This document shows, piece after piece, positions 54,619 through 62,556 of a DNA stretch of 64,000 nucleotides; the first letter of the stretch is position 1, and each line of letters begins with the position of its first letter. Both the position numbers and the translations under genes were made by a program. The notes below the pieces were generated by a model that saw only the letters and a list, made by a program, of their open reading frames with translations, was not told where the DNA came from and did not search any database. Source of the DNA: a virus; the IMG/VR virus record IMGVR_UViG_3300030333_002512, positions 1 through 64,000 of that record, one strand, 5' to 3'.

Positions 54619-54849
54619 ATGGAAGATGATTGGAAAACGATAGCAAGAATAACTCGAAACGCAACTTCGGATTGTGTCATCTCAGCAGGGACATATTGGA
54701 AGATACCTGTTGTTGATATTAGATGGCACTCCGATGGGAAGCCAACGAGGAAGGGTGTTAGAGTGAACATGGAAGAGTTGCCTGTATTGATTAAGGCACT
54801 TCAAAAGATTGAGAATAAGAATAAGGTGAATGAGGATGACACTAGTTAG
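54619..54849 (+). CDS. PC4-like single-stranded DNA-binding / transcription coactivator
   Basis: The 76-aa protein contains VVDIRWHSDGKPTRKGVRVN followed by MEELPVLIKALQKI (residues 31-64). This is the PC4/Sub1 pattern: a strand, the DG...KPTRKG loop, a strand and the final dimer helix. PC4-like proteins bind ssDNA and help transcription and replication. GGAGGAAG precedes the start and it overlaps the ligase gene. Together with the viral TFB, it may form part of a viral transcription switch. The assignment rests on motif pattern. Confidence 0.6.
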   Translation: MEDDWKTIARITRNATSDCVISAGTYWKIPVVDIRWHSDGKPTRKGVRVNMEELPVLIKALQKIENKNKVNEDDTS

Positions 54850-56365
54850 ATTTGCAAGGATGTGTGAAGCACTAGAACAAGCCAACGGTTCAAACAGAAA
54901 GATAGAGATACTCCGTGAATCTCTTCGGGCGTTTTCTAACCCGGAGTTAGTATTGAGGATTCTCTCGGATGAGTTGGAGCCTAACAATATTGGAAAGGAT
55001 AGGGTATTAACTTGGCTTGCTCAAATGTTTGAGGTATTTGAAGATGAAATACAATCTCAAATAGATACTTGGGGAGACATAGGAGAAGGAATGTTAGAAT
55101 TTCTTTGTGGAAGGAAGGAAATGGATGGACAACTTTCGATTTTCTCCCTATTTAGACTGTTAAATATTGATTGTAGTTCGATTCAGAATAATTCTTTTAC
55201 TCTCATTAAAGATGAACTCACAAATTGTTCTGCTTTAGAAGTTAAATGGTTCATTCGTTATTGGATTAGGACTCCAAGGAATGGAGTTTCACATTCAACT
55301 GTCATTAAGATGTTGAATAAGGAGTATCCCGATAAAGAAGTTAATCGGTATGCTAATTATGCAACAATAGAAGAGTTGTATAATTGGTGTGAGAATGATG
55401 TGCCTATAAGCATGACAAATATGATTGGTCGTTTCATTAAGCCAATGCTGGCTAAGACATTTAAGGATAATTTGCCTGATGAATATGTGATTGACCTGAA
55501 ATATGATGGTAACAGGTATCAGATACACCACTCTCCAGATACTACTATGATATTCAACAGAGCAGGTAAGTTAGTTACTGAACAGTATCCAGATGTAGTT
55601 AGTATATTGGAAGACTGTGAAGATACCTTCATTGTTGACGCGGAGATTTATCCAGTCAACCATGATGGCTCTCCCGCAGAACACAAGAAACTAGGAACGA
55701 GAGTGCATTCTAAAGATAAGGCTCAAGCCGTAGCAGATTGCCCAGTAAAACTGGCCGTCTTTGACATGATGTATGATGGGTTTGAGTCTCTTCTTGATAT
55801 GCCATATAGAACACGACTAGAGCAACTAGAGAAATTTGTTGTTCTAAGGCCACACAATGCAATGCTCCTATCGCCGGACATTGTTACTTCCTACAACTAC
55901 GCAATCAATGAAGGATACGAAGGTATCATGATTAAGGATTTGAATGCGCCATACGAATCTAAGAGAAGTAAGGCTTTATTGAAACACAAACCACCGTTGA
56001 TAGAATTAGATGTGGTAATTACATCAGCCAAGTATGGAGATGGTAAGCGAAGCAATGTATTCGGAACCTTTGGTATTTCTGTTAGAGATGATAATGGTGA
56101 CTATGTTAGAATCGGTTCTATTGGAACAGGGTTTAGTGACGATGACTTGTCCCTGCTGACAACAAGGTTGAAGCAACTCACTGAGAAATATGAGAAGGAT
56201 GAATGGTTCTTCTTACCCCGTATTGTATTGGAAGTGAATGCAGATTTAGTCTCACAGGATTCTGATGGAAACTATGGTCTTAGATTCCCTAGAGTCAAGA
56301 GGATTCGTGATGACAAATATGCAGCAGATGTCAATACGATTGATGATGTAATTGCACTGTCATAA
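54836..56365 (+). CDS. lig: ATP-dependent DNA ligase (replication type)
   Basis: The start is the ATG at 54836 (or 54830). The 509-aa protein has an N-terminal helical DNA-binding region, then motif I LKYDGNRYQIH with the nucleotidyl Lys222. Later motifs include IVDAEIYPVNHDGSP, EGYEGIMIKDLNAPYES (motif IV) and SKALLKHKPPLIELDVVI (motif V), then an OB-fold end (GSIGTGFSDDDLSLLTTRLK). Its layout is like archaeal ligases. It seals Okazaki fragments or repair nicks. It differs clearly from the larger ligase at 12038. Confidence 0.88.
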   Translation: MTLVRFARMCEALEQANGSNRKIEILRESLRAFSNPELVLRILSDELEPNNIGKDRVLTWLAQMFEVFEDEIQSQIDTWGDIGEGMLEFLCGRKEMDGQLSIFSLFRLLNIDCSSIQNNSFTLIKDELTNCSALEVKWFIRYWIRTPRNGVSHSTVIKMLNKEYPDKEVNRYANYATIEELYNWCENDVPISMTNMIGRFIKPMLAKTFKDNLPDEYVIDLKYDGNRYQIHHSPDTTMIFNRAGKLVTEQYPDVVSILEDCEDTFIVDAEIYPVNHDGSPAEHKKLGTRVHSKDKAQAVADCPVKLAVFDMMYDGFESLLDMPYRTRLEQLEKFVVLRPHNAMLLSPDIVTSYNYAINEGYEGIMIKDLNAPYESKRSKALLKHKPPLIELDVVITSAKYGDGKRSNVFGTFGISVRDDNGDYVRIGSIGTGFSDDDLSLLTTRLKQLTEKYEKDEWFFLPRIVLEVNADLVSQDSDGNYGLRFPRVKRIRDDKYAADVNTIDDVIALS

Positions 56366-56396
56366 CATTTATTGACTGTAAATACTAGCCAAAATT

Positions 56397-56825
56397 ATGT
56401 ATGAAGACTTGGATGAATCCATGCGAATCTATGCAAATAGCATAGTGAATGATTCGTATTTGCGTGGTGCAATGTCATTTGGTGCTAAACCGACAATCAG
56501 CATCACGAAGGATAGTAGTCTGAATGTTGGGTATCGTGTGAGGCTTGAGATAAAGTTGAGACATAACATAGAGGATGTCTTGAAAGTAATACAAAGAAAG
56601 TTGCTTCAACTTGAGATTGAATCAACTGTCAAGGAAAGGGAGAGTAGTCATAGGCCAAGGCCTATATTGATAATTAGAGGAATAGACAATTTGGATAAGA
56701 CGATAACTTTCTTGGATGCCACTTGGATACACCAATTCAGTTATTGTCTTGAGGTAGTAAAGTCAGGTGAACATTTGACCCAATCGGGTCTAGACGAAAT
56801 CCTAAGAGAAAAGGAGATGTTGTAA
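56397..56825 (+). CDS. LAGLIDADG-like small DNA-binding protein
   Basis: The 142-aa protein starts at an ATG with no Shine-Dalgarno sequence 31 bases after the ligase, so it may use a leaderless start; TTTATTGA lies about 27 bases upstream. The sequence SYLRGAMSFGAKPTISITKD with long strands and helix (EDVLKVIQRKLLQLEIES) and PRPILIIRGIDNLDKTITFL follows the fold of one LAGLIDADG half, though catalytic acids are unclear. It could be a regulator or remnant endonuclease. The likeness is to fold, not to any named protein. Confidence 0.4.
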   Translation: MYEDLDESMRIYANSIVNDSYLRGAMSFGAKPTISITKDSSLNVGYRVRLEIKLRHNIEDVLKVIQRKLLQLEIESTVKERESSHRPRPILIIRGIDNLDKTITFLDATWIHQFSYCLEVVKSGEHLTQSGLDEILREKEML

Positions 56826-57154
56826 TGCTATGTTCAAGATGCAATAGAAGAGAAGTGCCTCTTACCCTACAAGGTGCTTCTTTGTGTCAAGTATGCAATG
56901 TTGAGGTTGCTCTCTTGAAGAAAGGAGAGACACTAACAGATGAAGAAATTTTAGAATATCATTTGACTGAGGTTTTAGTCAAGGGTTGTAGGGAATGTGG
57001 GGATATGGAATTCGGTTATGAGGCCGGAGTTCAAGAAGAGAATGGATTGAAGTGGTTCGTGATGAAAGTGCATTGCGGAGCATGTAATGAATATTATGAG
57101 GAAATATTGGAAGTGAAAATAGATGAGTCTTTCAAAGGCAGCGAAGAAGAATAG
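56825..57154 (+). CDS. Double zinc-ribbon protein (109 aa)
   Basis: MLCSRCNRREVPLTLQGASL begins a first ribbon (CSRC...CQVC at about 6-24). A second follows (GCRECGDMEFGY with CGACNEYYEEI). The two zinc sites flank a short helical linker. It overlaps the next gene by 32 bases. Double ribbons of this type can bind nucleic acid or polymerase. No named family. Confidence 0.5.
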   Translation: MLCSRCNRREVPLTLQGASLCQVCNVEVALLKKGETLTDEEILEYHLTEVLVKGCRECGDMEFGYEAGVQEENGLKWFVMKVHCGACNEYYEEILEVKIDESFKGSEEE

Positions 57155-57965
57155 AGCAATAATAGTAGTAGGAAAATCAGACAAGGACAAGATGGTCAAG
57201 GCATTGACATTTGTATCCGATGACCCAATTGTTCGTTATGCGAATGAGTATGACATCGAAGACAATTACAGTATCCCTGTCGATAGAGGAATAGTGATTC
57301 AAGAATGCCACTACAAAGCGAAGACAGATAGAATAAAGCAAACCATACTACAGTATGGAGGCCAAGTCGTATTGACATCCGACAATCAGAAGGATGTTCC
57401 AAAGACGTTGTTCTCTTTGTGCGATTTGAAGAGGGCGACCCAAGGCTTGGGTTCTGTTGTTGAAGCACCGAACGCATCACAGATAGAGACATATGAGCAA
57501 GATGTGTTTTCCTTAGTTAAAACATACTTGAAAGAAACACAAAGAGATGAAGTCAGAAAGGTGTTGTGTGTGTCAAAACCACCAGACACACAATTACTTT
57601 CTTGGTTGGTCATGAATATCCATCCTAACAAGTTAGCATTTATTGACGCTAGTGTAAAACGTAGATGGTCTAGTGATTACTTCTATGAATTACTAGCATA
57701 TGTTCATGATGGTAGATTAGCCGGAAGAATCCAAATGCCTAAGCGTGGAAACTATAGTCCGATAACAGGCATATGTAGAAAATTAGGTTTGAGAGAAGAT
57801 AGTTGTCATCTTCTCAAAGACCTTCTTCAAGATGAGAAGTTTAAAGAAGCGGCTAAGAAGAAACTTAACAATGCGGAATGTAGGTTTCTCAAGATTGGAG
57901 AAAAGAGAAGAAGAAAGAAAACAACGCCAATGGAGCCACAGGTTCCCCTAAGTAGGTGGCTCTAA
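57123..57965 (+). CDS. Replication-module protein (280 aa), possible degenerate clamp-loader subunit
   Basis: The protein begins MSLSKAAKKNRAIIVVGKSD, a strand and GKS turn that resembles a P-loop but is incomplete (no G-x4-GK). A DNA-contact-like basic end (KIGEKRRRKKTTPMEPQVP) precedes PLSRWL. Helical segments (QDVFSLVKTYLKETQRDEVR; HLLKDLLQDEKFKEAAKKKL) are reminiscent of the collar helices of delta-type subunits. It lies between the ligase and the RFC small-subunit gene. I propose a large or delta-like loader subunit with low confidence; a primase accessory is an alternative. Confidence 0.4.
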   Translation: MSLSKAAKKNRAIIVVGKSDKDKMVKALTFVSDDPIVRYANEYDIEDNYSIPVDRGIVIQECHYKAKTDRIKQTILQYGGQVVLTSDNQKDVPKTLFSLCDLKRATQGLGSVVEAPNASQIETYEQDVFSLVKTYLKETQRDEVRKVLCVSKPPDTQLLSWLVMNIHPNKLAFIDASVKRRWSSDYFYELLAYVHDGRLAGRIQMPKRGNYSPITGICRKLGLREDSCHLLKDLLQDEKFKEAAKKKLNNAECRFLKIGEKRRRKKTTPMEPQVPLSRWL

Positions 57966-58231
57966 TGGCGGGAAAAAAGAAGAATTATTTTCGAAAGAAA
58001 GTAATGGAAGAGTGGGGAAGAGAAAGGAAGAATCAACCATTCGTAATGAGAGAGTTGAAAAGACACATGAATACCTATCTCAATACTAGTGGTAGAAGAC
58101 ATAGGTTCACTCAAGTTGCAAGCCATACCTTGACGAACCTACTTGCTGCACATCCAAGATTTATGATGGTTGGTTATGAGGCAGATAATGATAGCAGTTT
58201 ATGGCAATATATAGGAGATGAAGAAGAATGA
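57965..58231 (+). CDS. Small basic protein (88 aa)
   Basis: The start at the ATG at 57965 overlaps the previous stop. MAGKKKNYFRKKVMEEWGRE is strongly basic. A helical middle (FVMRELKRHMNTYLNTSGRR) and ASHTLTNLLAAHPRFMMVGY could be a winged-helix DNA-binding element. It ends YIGDEEE. No family recognised. Confidence 0.5.
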   Translation: MAGKKKNYFRKKVMEEWGRERKNQPFVMRELKRHMNTYLNTSGRRHRFTQVASHTLTNLLAAHPRFMMVGYEADNDSSLWQYIGDEEE

Positions 58232-58443
58232 GTAAGATAGAAGATGAAGTATGTAAGAAAATACAAGATAGAGCAATAATTGGGAAAGCGAAATATGGAG
58301 TAACTATGGAAAGAGAAGACCTAACCTTAGTTGAGTGGTTAAAACATCTACAAGAAGAATTGATGGATGCGGTTGTATATGTTGAGAGAGTGCTAGACAT
58401 CATTGATGTAGATGTAGATGCTCCTGAACCGGAGGATGATTGA
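58228..58443 (+). CDS. MazG-like all-alpha NTP-pyrophosphohydrolase candidate (71 aa)
   Basis: The protein reads MSKIEDEVCKKIQDRAIIGK followed by KYGVTMEREDLTLVEWLKHL and QEELMDAVVYVERVLDII. The EELMDAVVY helix, preceded by KYG and EWLKHLQ, is the pattern of short phage MazG-like proteins that hydrolyse nucleoside triphosphates or clear damaged nucleotides. Only one of the usual helices is present in full, so it may act as a dimer. It precedes the thioredoxin-like gene by zero bases. Confidence 0.5.
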   Translation: MSKIEDEVCKKIQDRAIIGKAKYGVTMEREDLTLVEWLKHLQEELMDAVVYVERVLDIIDVDVDAPEPEDD

Positions 58444-58740
58444 ATGAAAATTTGGACAAGAAATAATTGTGTTCCATGTGTTAGATTGAAGCAATGGTTG
58501 GCAGAAGCGAAGAGGGATAACAAATACAAATCTGATATCCACACGTTTCTCCATTCAGTTGAGTTCATCAATATAGACGAGGTTCCGGAGGAGATAGGGA
58601 AAGACTACTTGGTTGGGTTAGGCATCAAATCCGTTCCTTGTTTGATTATAGAGTATATGGGTGATACTTACCCACATATTGGATATGAGCCAATAATAGA
58701 AGTCTTAGAAAGAAGCATCTCTCAAAGAGGAGGAATATAA
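58444..58740 (+). CDS. Thioredoxin/glutaredoxin-like redox protein
   Basis: The 98-aa protein starts MKIWTRNNCVPCVRLKQWLA. The redox site CVPC is at residues 9-12 and the later cis-proline loop reads GIKSVPCLIIEY (P near 72), the standard thioredoxin fold. A long insertion (FLHSVEFINIDEVPEEIGKD) lies between. It may reduce the viral ribonucleotide reductase, whose C-terminal Cys pair must be recycled. It lies just before the RFC gene. Confidence 0.75.
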   Translation: MKIWTRNNCVPCVRLKQWLAEAKRDNKYKSDIHTFLHSVEFINIDEVPEEIGKDYLVGLGIKSVPCLIIEYMGDTYPHIGYEPIIEVLERSISQRGGI

Positions 58741-58742
58741 AT

Positions 58743-59651
58743 ATGCTATGGACAGAAAAATATAGACCAAATAAATTGAACGATATAGTAGGACAACCAA
58801 GTTTTACGACAGATGCTATTACTTGGGTCAAGAAAGGAAATATGCCCAATGTTATGTTAGGTGGTGTTGCAGGTGTAGGTAAGACCGCTAGTGCTATTGC
58901 TCTAGCAAATGATATGCTTGCAGATGATAAGGAGAATAACTTCTTTGAAATCAATGCATCAGATGATAGGAAACTAGAAACTGTTAGGACAAGAATCAAG
59001 GAGATTGCTTCTACTAGTAAGATAGGCGATGTTCCATTCAAGATTATTTTATTGGATGAAATGGATGGTATGACTAAAGATGCACAGAATGCACTCAAGA
59101 GGATAATGGAAAGGTATGCAGATAATTGTCGATTCATCATTACTGCTAACGATACTTGGAAAATTATCTCTCCTTTGTTGTCAAGGTGTGCAGTTTATTA
59201 CTTCAACAAGATTGATGATGAAACGATGAAGATTGTATTGTCAACTATCCTTGAAAATGAGGGTGTAGTGGTTCCCGAAACCTCCTTAGAAACCTTCATA
59301 TCCTACCTTCAGGGTGATTTGAGGCGAGGCATCACCGAATTACAGGCATCGGTAGCAAGCGGGAGAAATCTAGAAACTGTCATAGACAATCACCTTGAGC
59401 CTTACACCCGAATATTACAATTGATTGCCGATAATGACTATACTAATGCGCTTAATGGGGTTCATAATTTGATTCACAAGTCTACTGATATGAGAACTGT
59501 ATGCAATAATTTGCATGATGTTATTCTCAAAACAGATATGGCGGGAAGCAATAAATTCAAACTGCTTCGTATTGTCGGAGAAGCCGAGTGGAGGAGCAGT
59601 AATATGACTCCAAAGGTATTGGCTTCTTGGATGATAGGACAGATGGTGTAG
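58743..59651 (+). CDS. rfcS: Replication factor C small subunit (clamp loader)
   Basis: The 302-aa protein has the RFC signature MLWTEKYRPNKLNDIVGQPS, Walker A GVAGVGKT at residues 41-48, Walker B IILLDEMDG (101-109; DEMD instead of DEAD), the sensor region RFIITAND and the arginine-finger motif SRC at 147-149. The C-terminal collar follows. It should load the PCNA-like clamp encoded at 63234. Archaeal RFC small subunits are about 320 aa, so the length is normal. Confidence 0.9.
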   Translation: MLWTEKYRPNKLNDIVGQPSFTTDAITWVKKGNMPNVMLGGVAGVGKTASAIALANDMLADDKENNFFEINASDDRKLETVRTRIKEIASTSKIGDVPFKIILLDEMDGMTKDAQNALKRIMERYADNCRFIITANDTWKIISPLLSRCAVYYFNKIDDETMKIVLSTILENEGVVVPETSLETFISYLQGDLRRGITELQASVASGRNLETVIDNHLEPYTRILQLIADNDYTNALNGVHNLIHKSTDMRTVCNNLHDVILKTDMAGSNKFKLLRIVGEAEWRSSNMTPKVLASWMIGQMV

Positions 59652-59732
59652 ATGGGTGGAGCAGAAATATTGGTGATTTTTGTGATATGGAGATTAGTGT
59701 ATAAGATGATGGATAATACAAGGAGATTTTGA
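59652..59732 (+). CDS. Micro membrane protein, 26 aa
   Basis: The frame MGGAEILVIFVIWRLVYKMM continues DNTRRF. It starts right at the end of the RFC stop (TAGATGG) and ends one base before the next ATG. One hydrophobic segment of about 12-15 residues is present. Evidence is the fit between genes and the AAGGAG it supplies to the next start. Confidence 0.35.
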   Translation: MGGAEILVIFVIWRLVYKMMDNTRRF

Positions 59733-59733
59733 A

Positions 59734-59934
59734 ATGGTAGAGAAATTTATTGATATTTGCATATTCTGTGAGTCAGAAGCGGATTCTGACCCTGCAATGT
59801 GCTACAACTGTAAAGACTATGATGGAATAATTAAAGTCAAAGAAGAAGATTGGAATAACGAAGAATTAACACTTCAACAAATAATAGATAGAAATGGTGA
59901 TATGAATGGTGAGGAAAATATTAGACTACAATGA
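59734..59934 (+). CDS. Small zinc-finger protein (66 aa)
   Basis: The protein MVEKFIDICIFCESEADSDP has CIFC and a later MCYNCKDYDG pair, one probable zinc site. The tail is acidic and helical (NEELTLQQIIDRNGD). It overlaps the EF-hand gene by 29 bases. AAGGAG precedes the start. No family recognised. Confidence 0.5.
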   Translation: MVEKFIDICIFCESEADSDPAMCYNCKDYDGIIKVKEEDWNNEELTLQQIIDRNGDMNGEENIRLQ

Positions 59935-60169
59935 TGATGGACAGATAGACGCTAAGGATTTTAGAGATATAATTCTACGCTATCAGTATAATATCATACT
60001 ATTCGGGGGCTTGCTCCTGATAATACTTCCAGTGTTGAATATGCTGGAATACATAAAATTAGACTCCGACCTATTCTGGATTTTGGCAGGTGTTGTCATA
60101 TGTGCAGAAGTGGTTTTGGAGCAACAAAAAGAAAAAGGAAGGAATGAAAATGAAGAAAGAAATGAATGA
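59906..60169 (+). CDS. Membrane protein with N-terminal EF-hand
   Basis: Residues 7-18 (DYNDDGQIDAKD) form a textbook EF-hand loop: Asp1, Asn3, Asp5, Gly6, Ile8, Asp9 and Asp12. Two hydrophobic segments follow (IILFGGLLLIILPVLNML and FWILAGVVICAEVVL), then a charged tail. The protein is probably a calcium-responsive membrane protein with the loop on one side. The true partner is unknown. EF-hands are rare in viruses, which makes the clear loop notable. It overlaps both neighbours. Confidence 0.65.
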   Translation: MVRKILDYNDDGQIDAKDFRDIILRYQYNIILFGGLLLIILPVLNMLEYIKLDSDLFWILAGVVICAEVVLEQQKEKGRNENEERNE

Positions 60170-61391
60170 TGAGATTGTGAAAGCAGCAGAAAAACTTGGT
60201 ATGTCTGAAGAAGACGCACTTGCTAAGTATCAGGAAATATGTGATAAGAATGGATTAAGCCCCGATTCTGATGACGATTACCTGTTAGCAAGGGGTCTTT
60301 GGAGAACATACTTCTCTAACACGATGAATGTTAGGAAGAGAAACAACCCCACACCGGAAGATGGGGATAACGGTGGAGGCTCGTTCTTTAAGCAAGCCTC
60401 CGGCTTTTTCTGTTCGTTAGAGGAGGCTAGAGATATGATGGCCCTTCAGCGAGACAGAATAGTTGCTGAGTATAATAGGGATAGTGACAACACTTTCGCC
60501 TATGGAAAGGTAGCACTGTTCTCTTCGATAGATGACGGCAAGTTTGAAGGAAGGCTGATGAAGAATGGTGAGGAGGTTCTACATGTATTTGAGAAACTTC
60601 CTGATAATCATGTTGAGATGGATGACGGTCAGTATCTAGTGCCATTAGACACTAACGATGCTGATTGGAATAAGGCTCGATATGGTAAGCCACTTCCGAA
60701 GTCAGAATGGAGAAGGAGTGGTGTCTTTATTGGAACCGTTAATGGTAACATGGGCAAATACTTCTTCGACTACAAAGGGGTAGCAGCAAAGGACTTCCAA
60801 CCGGAAACCTTTGAGTTTGTTCACTTCACTTGTATCCTGAACAGTAATGATGGGTCAAGGATTCACGGTGCGAAGATGCGAACCCTAGAGAGTCTGTTGA
60901 TTAATTCAGAACTAGAGGATGACCATGCTTCAAAGATTGATACATCTGAGATTAACATGATGGATGCAATGGCTGAGTATTCCGAGGCTAACATGTGTCC
61001 ACTTATCGAGTTGGAAAGATACCACAACGAGGTTGAGGGTCGCGGCTATAACGATAAGTTCGTGTTTACAGATGGTGTTGTCACAACCTTGAACATGAAT
61101 AAGACAAAGAACGGAAACAGGATTCTAGTATTAGATGACCTAGAGACAGACTTCGCATATGGAGATGGCCCTAGCGGAATCACATGCTGGATACCTGAGA
61201 GAGTGAACATTGAGTTTGGCATTGGGTCAAGCGTTGTTGTAGTAGGAAGAACCGCACAGTCCACAGATGATGAGGGCGAACTTCAACCTATCACTATCAA
61301 CGTGAGTGGTCTTCTAACCCTAAAGGCTAGAGGCGGCGCACCTGATGACATTGACCACAATGAGGAAGAATCCGAGTGGTTCTTTGATTGA
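60150..61391 (+). CDS. RPA/OB-fold single-stranded DNA-binding protein candidate
   Basis: The likely start is the ATG at 60150 after AAGGAAGGA (MKKEMNDEIVKAAEKLGMSE). An N-terminal helical part (to about 65) is followed by beta-rich regions that read as OB folds: TFAYGKVALFSSIDDGKFEG, RSGVFIGTVNGNMGKYFFDY, and FVFTDGVVTTLNMNKTKNGN with IEFGIGSSVVVVGRTAQST, ending ITINVSGLLTLKAR. The acidic C-terminus (DIDHNEEESEWFFD) resembles the interaction tails of SSBs. In archaeal viruses such a protein would coat ssDNA. Located in the replication module with RFC and PCNA. Confidence is moderate because only the fold pattern is seen. Confidence 0.55.
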   Translation: MKKEMNDEIVKAAEKLGMSEEDALAKYQEICDKNGLSPDSDDDYLLARGLWRTYFSNTMNVRKRNNPTPEDGDNGGGSFFKQASGFFCSLEEARDMMALQRDRIVAEYNRDSDNTFAYGKVALFSSIDDGKFEGRLMKNGEEVLHVFEKLPDNHVEMDDGQYLVPLDTNDADWNKARYGKPLPKSEWRRSGVFIGTVNGNMGKYFFDYKGVAAKDFQPETFEFVHFTCILNSNDGSRIHGAKMRTLESLLINSELEDDHASKIDTSEINMMDAMAEYSEANMCPLIELERYHNEVEGRGYNDKFVFTDGVVTTLNMNKTKNGNRILVLDDLETDFAYGDGPSGITCWIPERVNIEFGIGSSVVVVGRTAQSTDDEGELQPITINVSGLLTLKARGGAPDDIDHNEEESEWFFD

Positions 61392-61400
61392 GGGGATACT

Positions 61401-61673
61401 GTGTCTAAAGGATACTACAATTCCTTTAGGGTAAGTCAGGATGTCATTCATGGTGGCAGTTATGCCATAAGATTCTCCAATGTGGATTTTATCACTTGGA
61501 AAAAGAATTTTGAAACTGGTGAATATTGGGTCAAACTCCATACCATGTCCGGTAAGGAGATTAGACTCAAGGTGAATCATCAGGGCTTGAATGACATCTT
61601 GACAACATGGGGCAACCCTTCGGTTGAATATTATGAAGATATGAGGAATGAAAATGAGTTGGAATACGAATAA
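61401..61673 (+). CDS. Small beta-rich protein (90 aa)
   Basis: The start is GTG at 61401 after AGGGGA. The frame MSKGYYNSFRVSQDVIHGGS contains beta strands (YAIRFSNVDFITWKKNFETG, EYWVKLHTMSGKEIRLKVNH) and a helix. The layout is similar to the 70-aa protein at 50980. No family recognised. Confidence 0.5.
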   Translation: MSKGYYNSFRVSQDVIHGGSYAIRFSNVDFITWKKNFETGEYWVKLHTMSGKEIRLKVNHQGLNDILTTWGNPSVEYYEDMRNENELEYE

Positions 61674-62556
61674 GAAAGAAGAAAAAAAGCGAATGTCTTT
61701 TGAGGAAAGAAAGAAGTTGATGCTGAAATTAGCAGAAGAACGCTACAAGCGAGACATTTCTTACATCCTATGTGGGATTTATGCCCACCCAAAAGAATGT
61801 AAATCGGGGTCGGCAATTGATTGTCGCACCGATGAGGAGATAGAAAAAGGAATGGAAGTCCACATACTAGATTTGGATGATGGTTGCACACCAACCGTCA
61901 AGGCAAATTGGCCGGATGACCCTAATATCCATATTCATATGCCTAACGTATGGAGGGCAAATGGAACTCCTGATTGGGAGGAGACTTTTGAAAACTGTCT
62001 TGCTGCAATCAGCATCATCCAAGATGCAGTTGCTACAGGTAATGTAAAGGCAGTAATCTTTGATGGTGTAGATAAACTGCTTGAGGGTTCAAGCACTATA
62101 CTGAGGGAGTCACTTGTCAACATGAATCAGGATAGGATAAAGGTGCAACAGGCTACTGCTAATCTGAAGGTTAAGGGTCTGCAATGGAAGATTAGGAATG
62201 ACATCTATGATATGGTTTTGAATCCTATCATAGCATTGGATTGTCATAGGTTCATTATTACCCACCTAAAGGCTGACTATGACGGTATAGGAGTTCCTAT
62301 TGCAGTAGGCTATTCTCCGGATTGGTATAAGACAACGCCACATAAGTTATTGCAAATGGTTGGTCTGAGAAAAGAGAAGAGAGGTAGGGATATCTATTAC
62401 ATCGCTACACTAGAATCTTGTAAGGAAAATCCGAAAGCAGTTGGTAAGGAGTGGGTTGTCTTTATTGATAAGCATGAAGGCGAGAATGAATGGTTTGGAA
62501 TCCAAGATTTCAAAGACGGAAGATTCTCTTCCCCTGATGAAGAGGGAGGGAATTGA
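61654..62556 (+). CDS. RecA/Sak4-like ATPase with altered P-loop
   Basis: The start at the ATG at 61654 follows GAGGA. The 300-aa protein has a strand and nucleotide-loop position YILCGIYAHPKECKSGSAID (residues 37-56). The expected GxxxxGKS reads HPKECKS, with Cys for Gly. A second strand (EVHILDLDDG) and Walker B VKAVIFDGVDKL (131-142) follow, then a helical stretch and FIITHLKAD. This is the RecA/RadA/Sak4-type recombinase layout. The altered loop may weaken or change nucleotide binding. It lies beside RPA and PCNA genes, as recombinases do. Confidence 0.55.
   Translation: MSWNTNKKEEKKRMSFEERKKLMLKLAEERYKRDISYILCGIYAHPKECKSGSAIDCRTDEEIEKGMEVHILDLDDGCTPTVKANWPDDPNIHIHMPNVWRANGTPDWEETFENCLAAISIIQDAVATGNVKAVIFDGVDKLLEGSSTILRESLVNMNQDRIKVQQATANLKVKGLQWKIRNDIYDMVLNPIIALDCHRFIITHLKADYDGIGVPIAVGYSPDWYKTTPHKLLQMVGLRKEKRGRDIYYIATLESCKENPKAVGKEWVVFIDKHEGENEWFGIQDFKDGRFSSPDEEGGN

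Noticed and set aside
60375-60409. Hairpin GGAGGCT/AGCCTCC followed by CGGCTTTTTC, like a bacterial terminator
   Set aside because: It lies inside the RPA-like coding sequence in frame with well-formed protein sequence, and transcription has to pass it; likely chance.
61654-61680. MSWNTNKK at the start of the RecA-like protein as another copy of the late-operon tag
   Set aside because: The hydrophobic residue four positions after Trp and the following Lys are missing, and the gene is on the other strand in the replication module.
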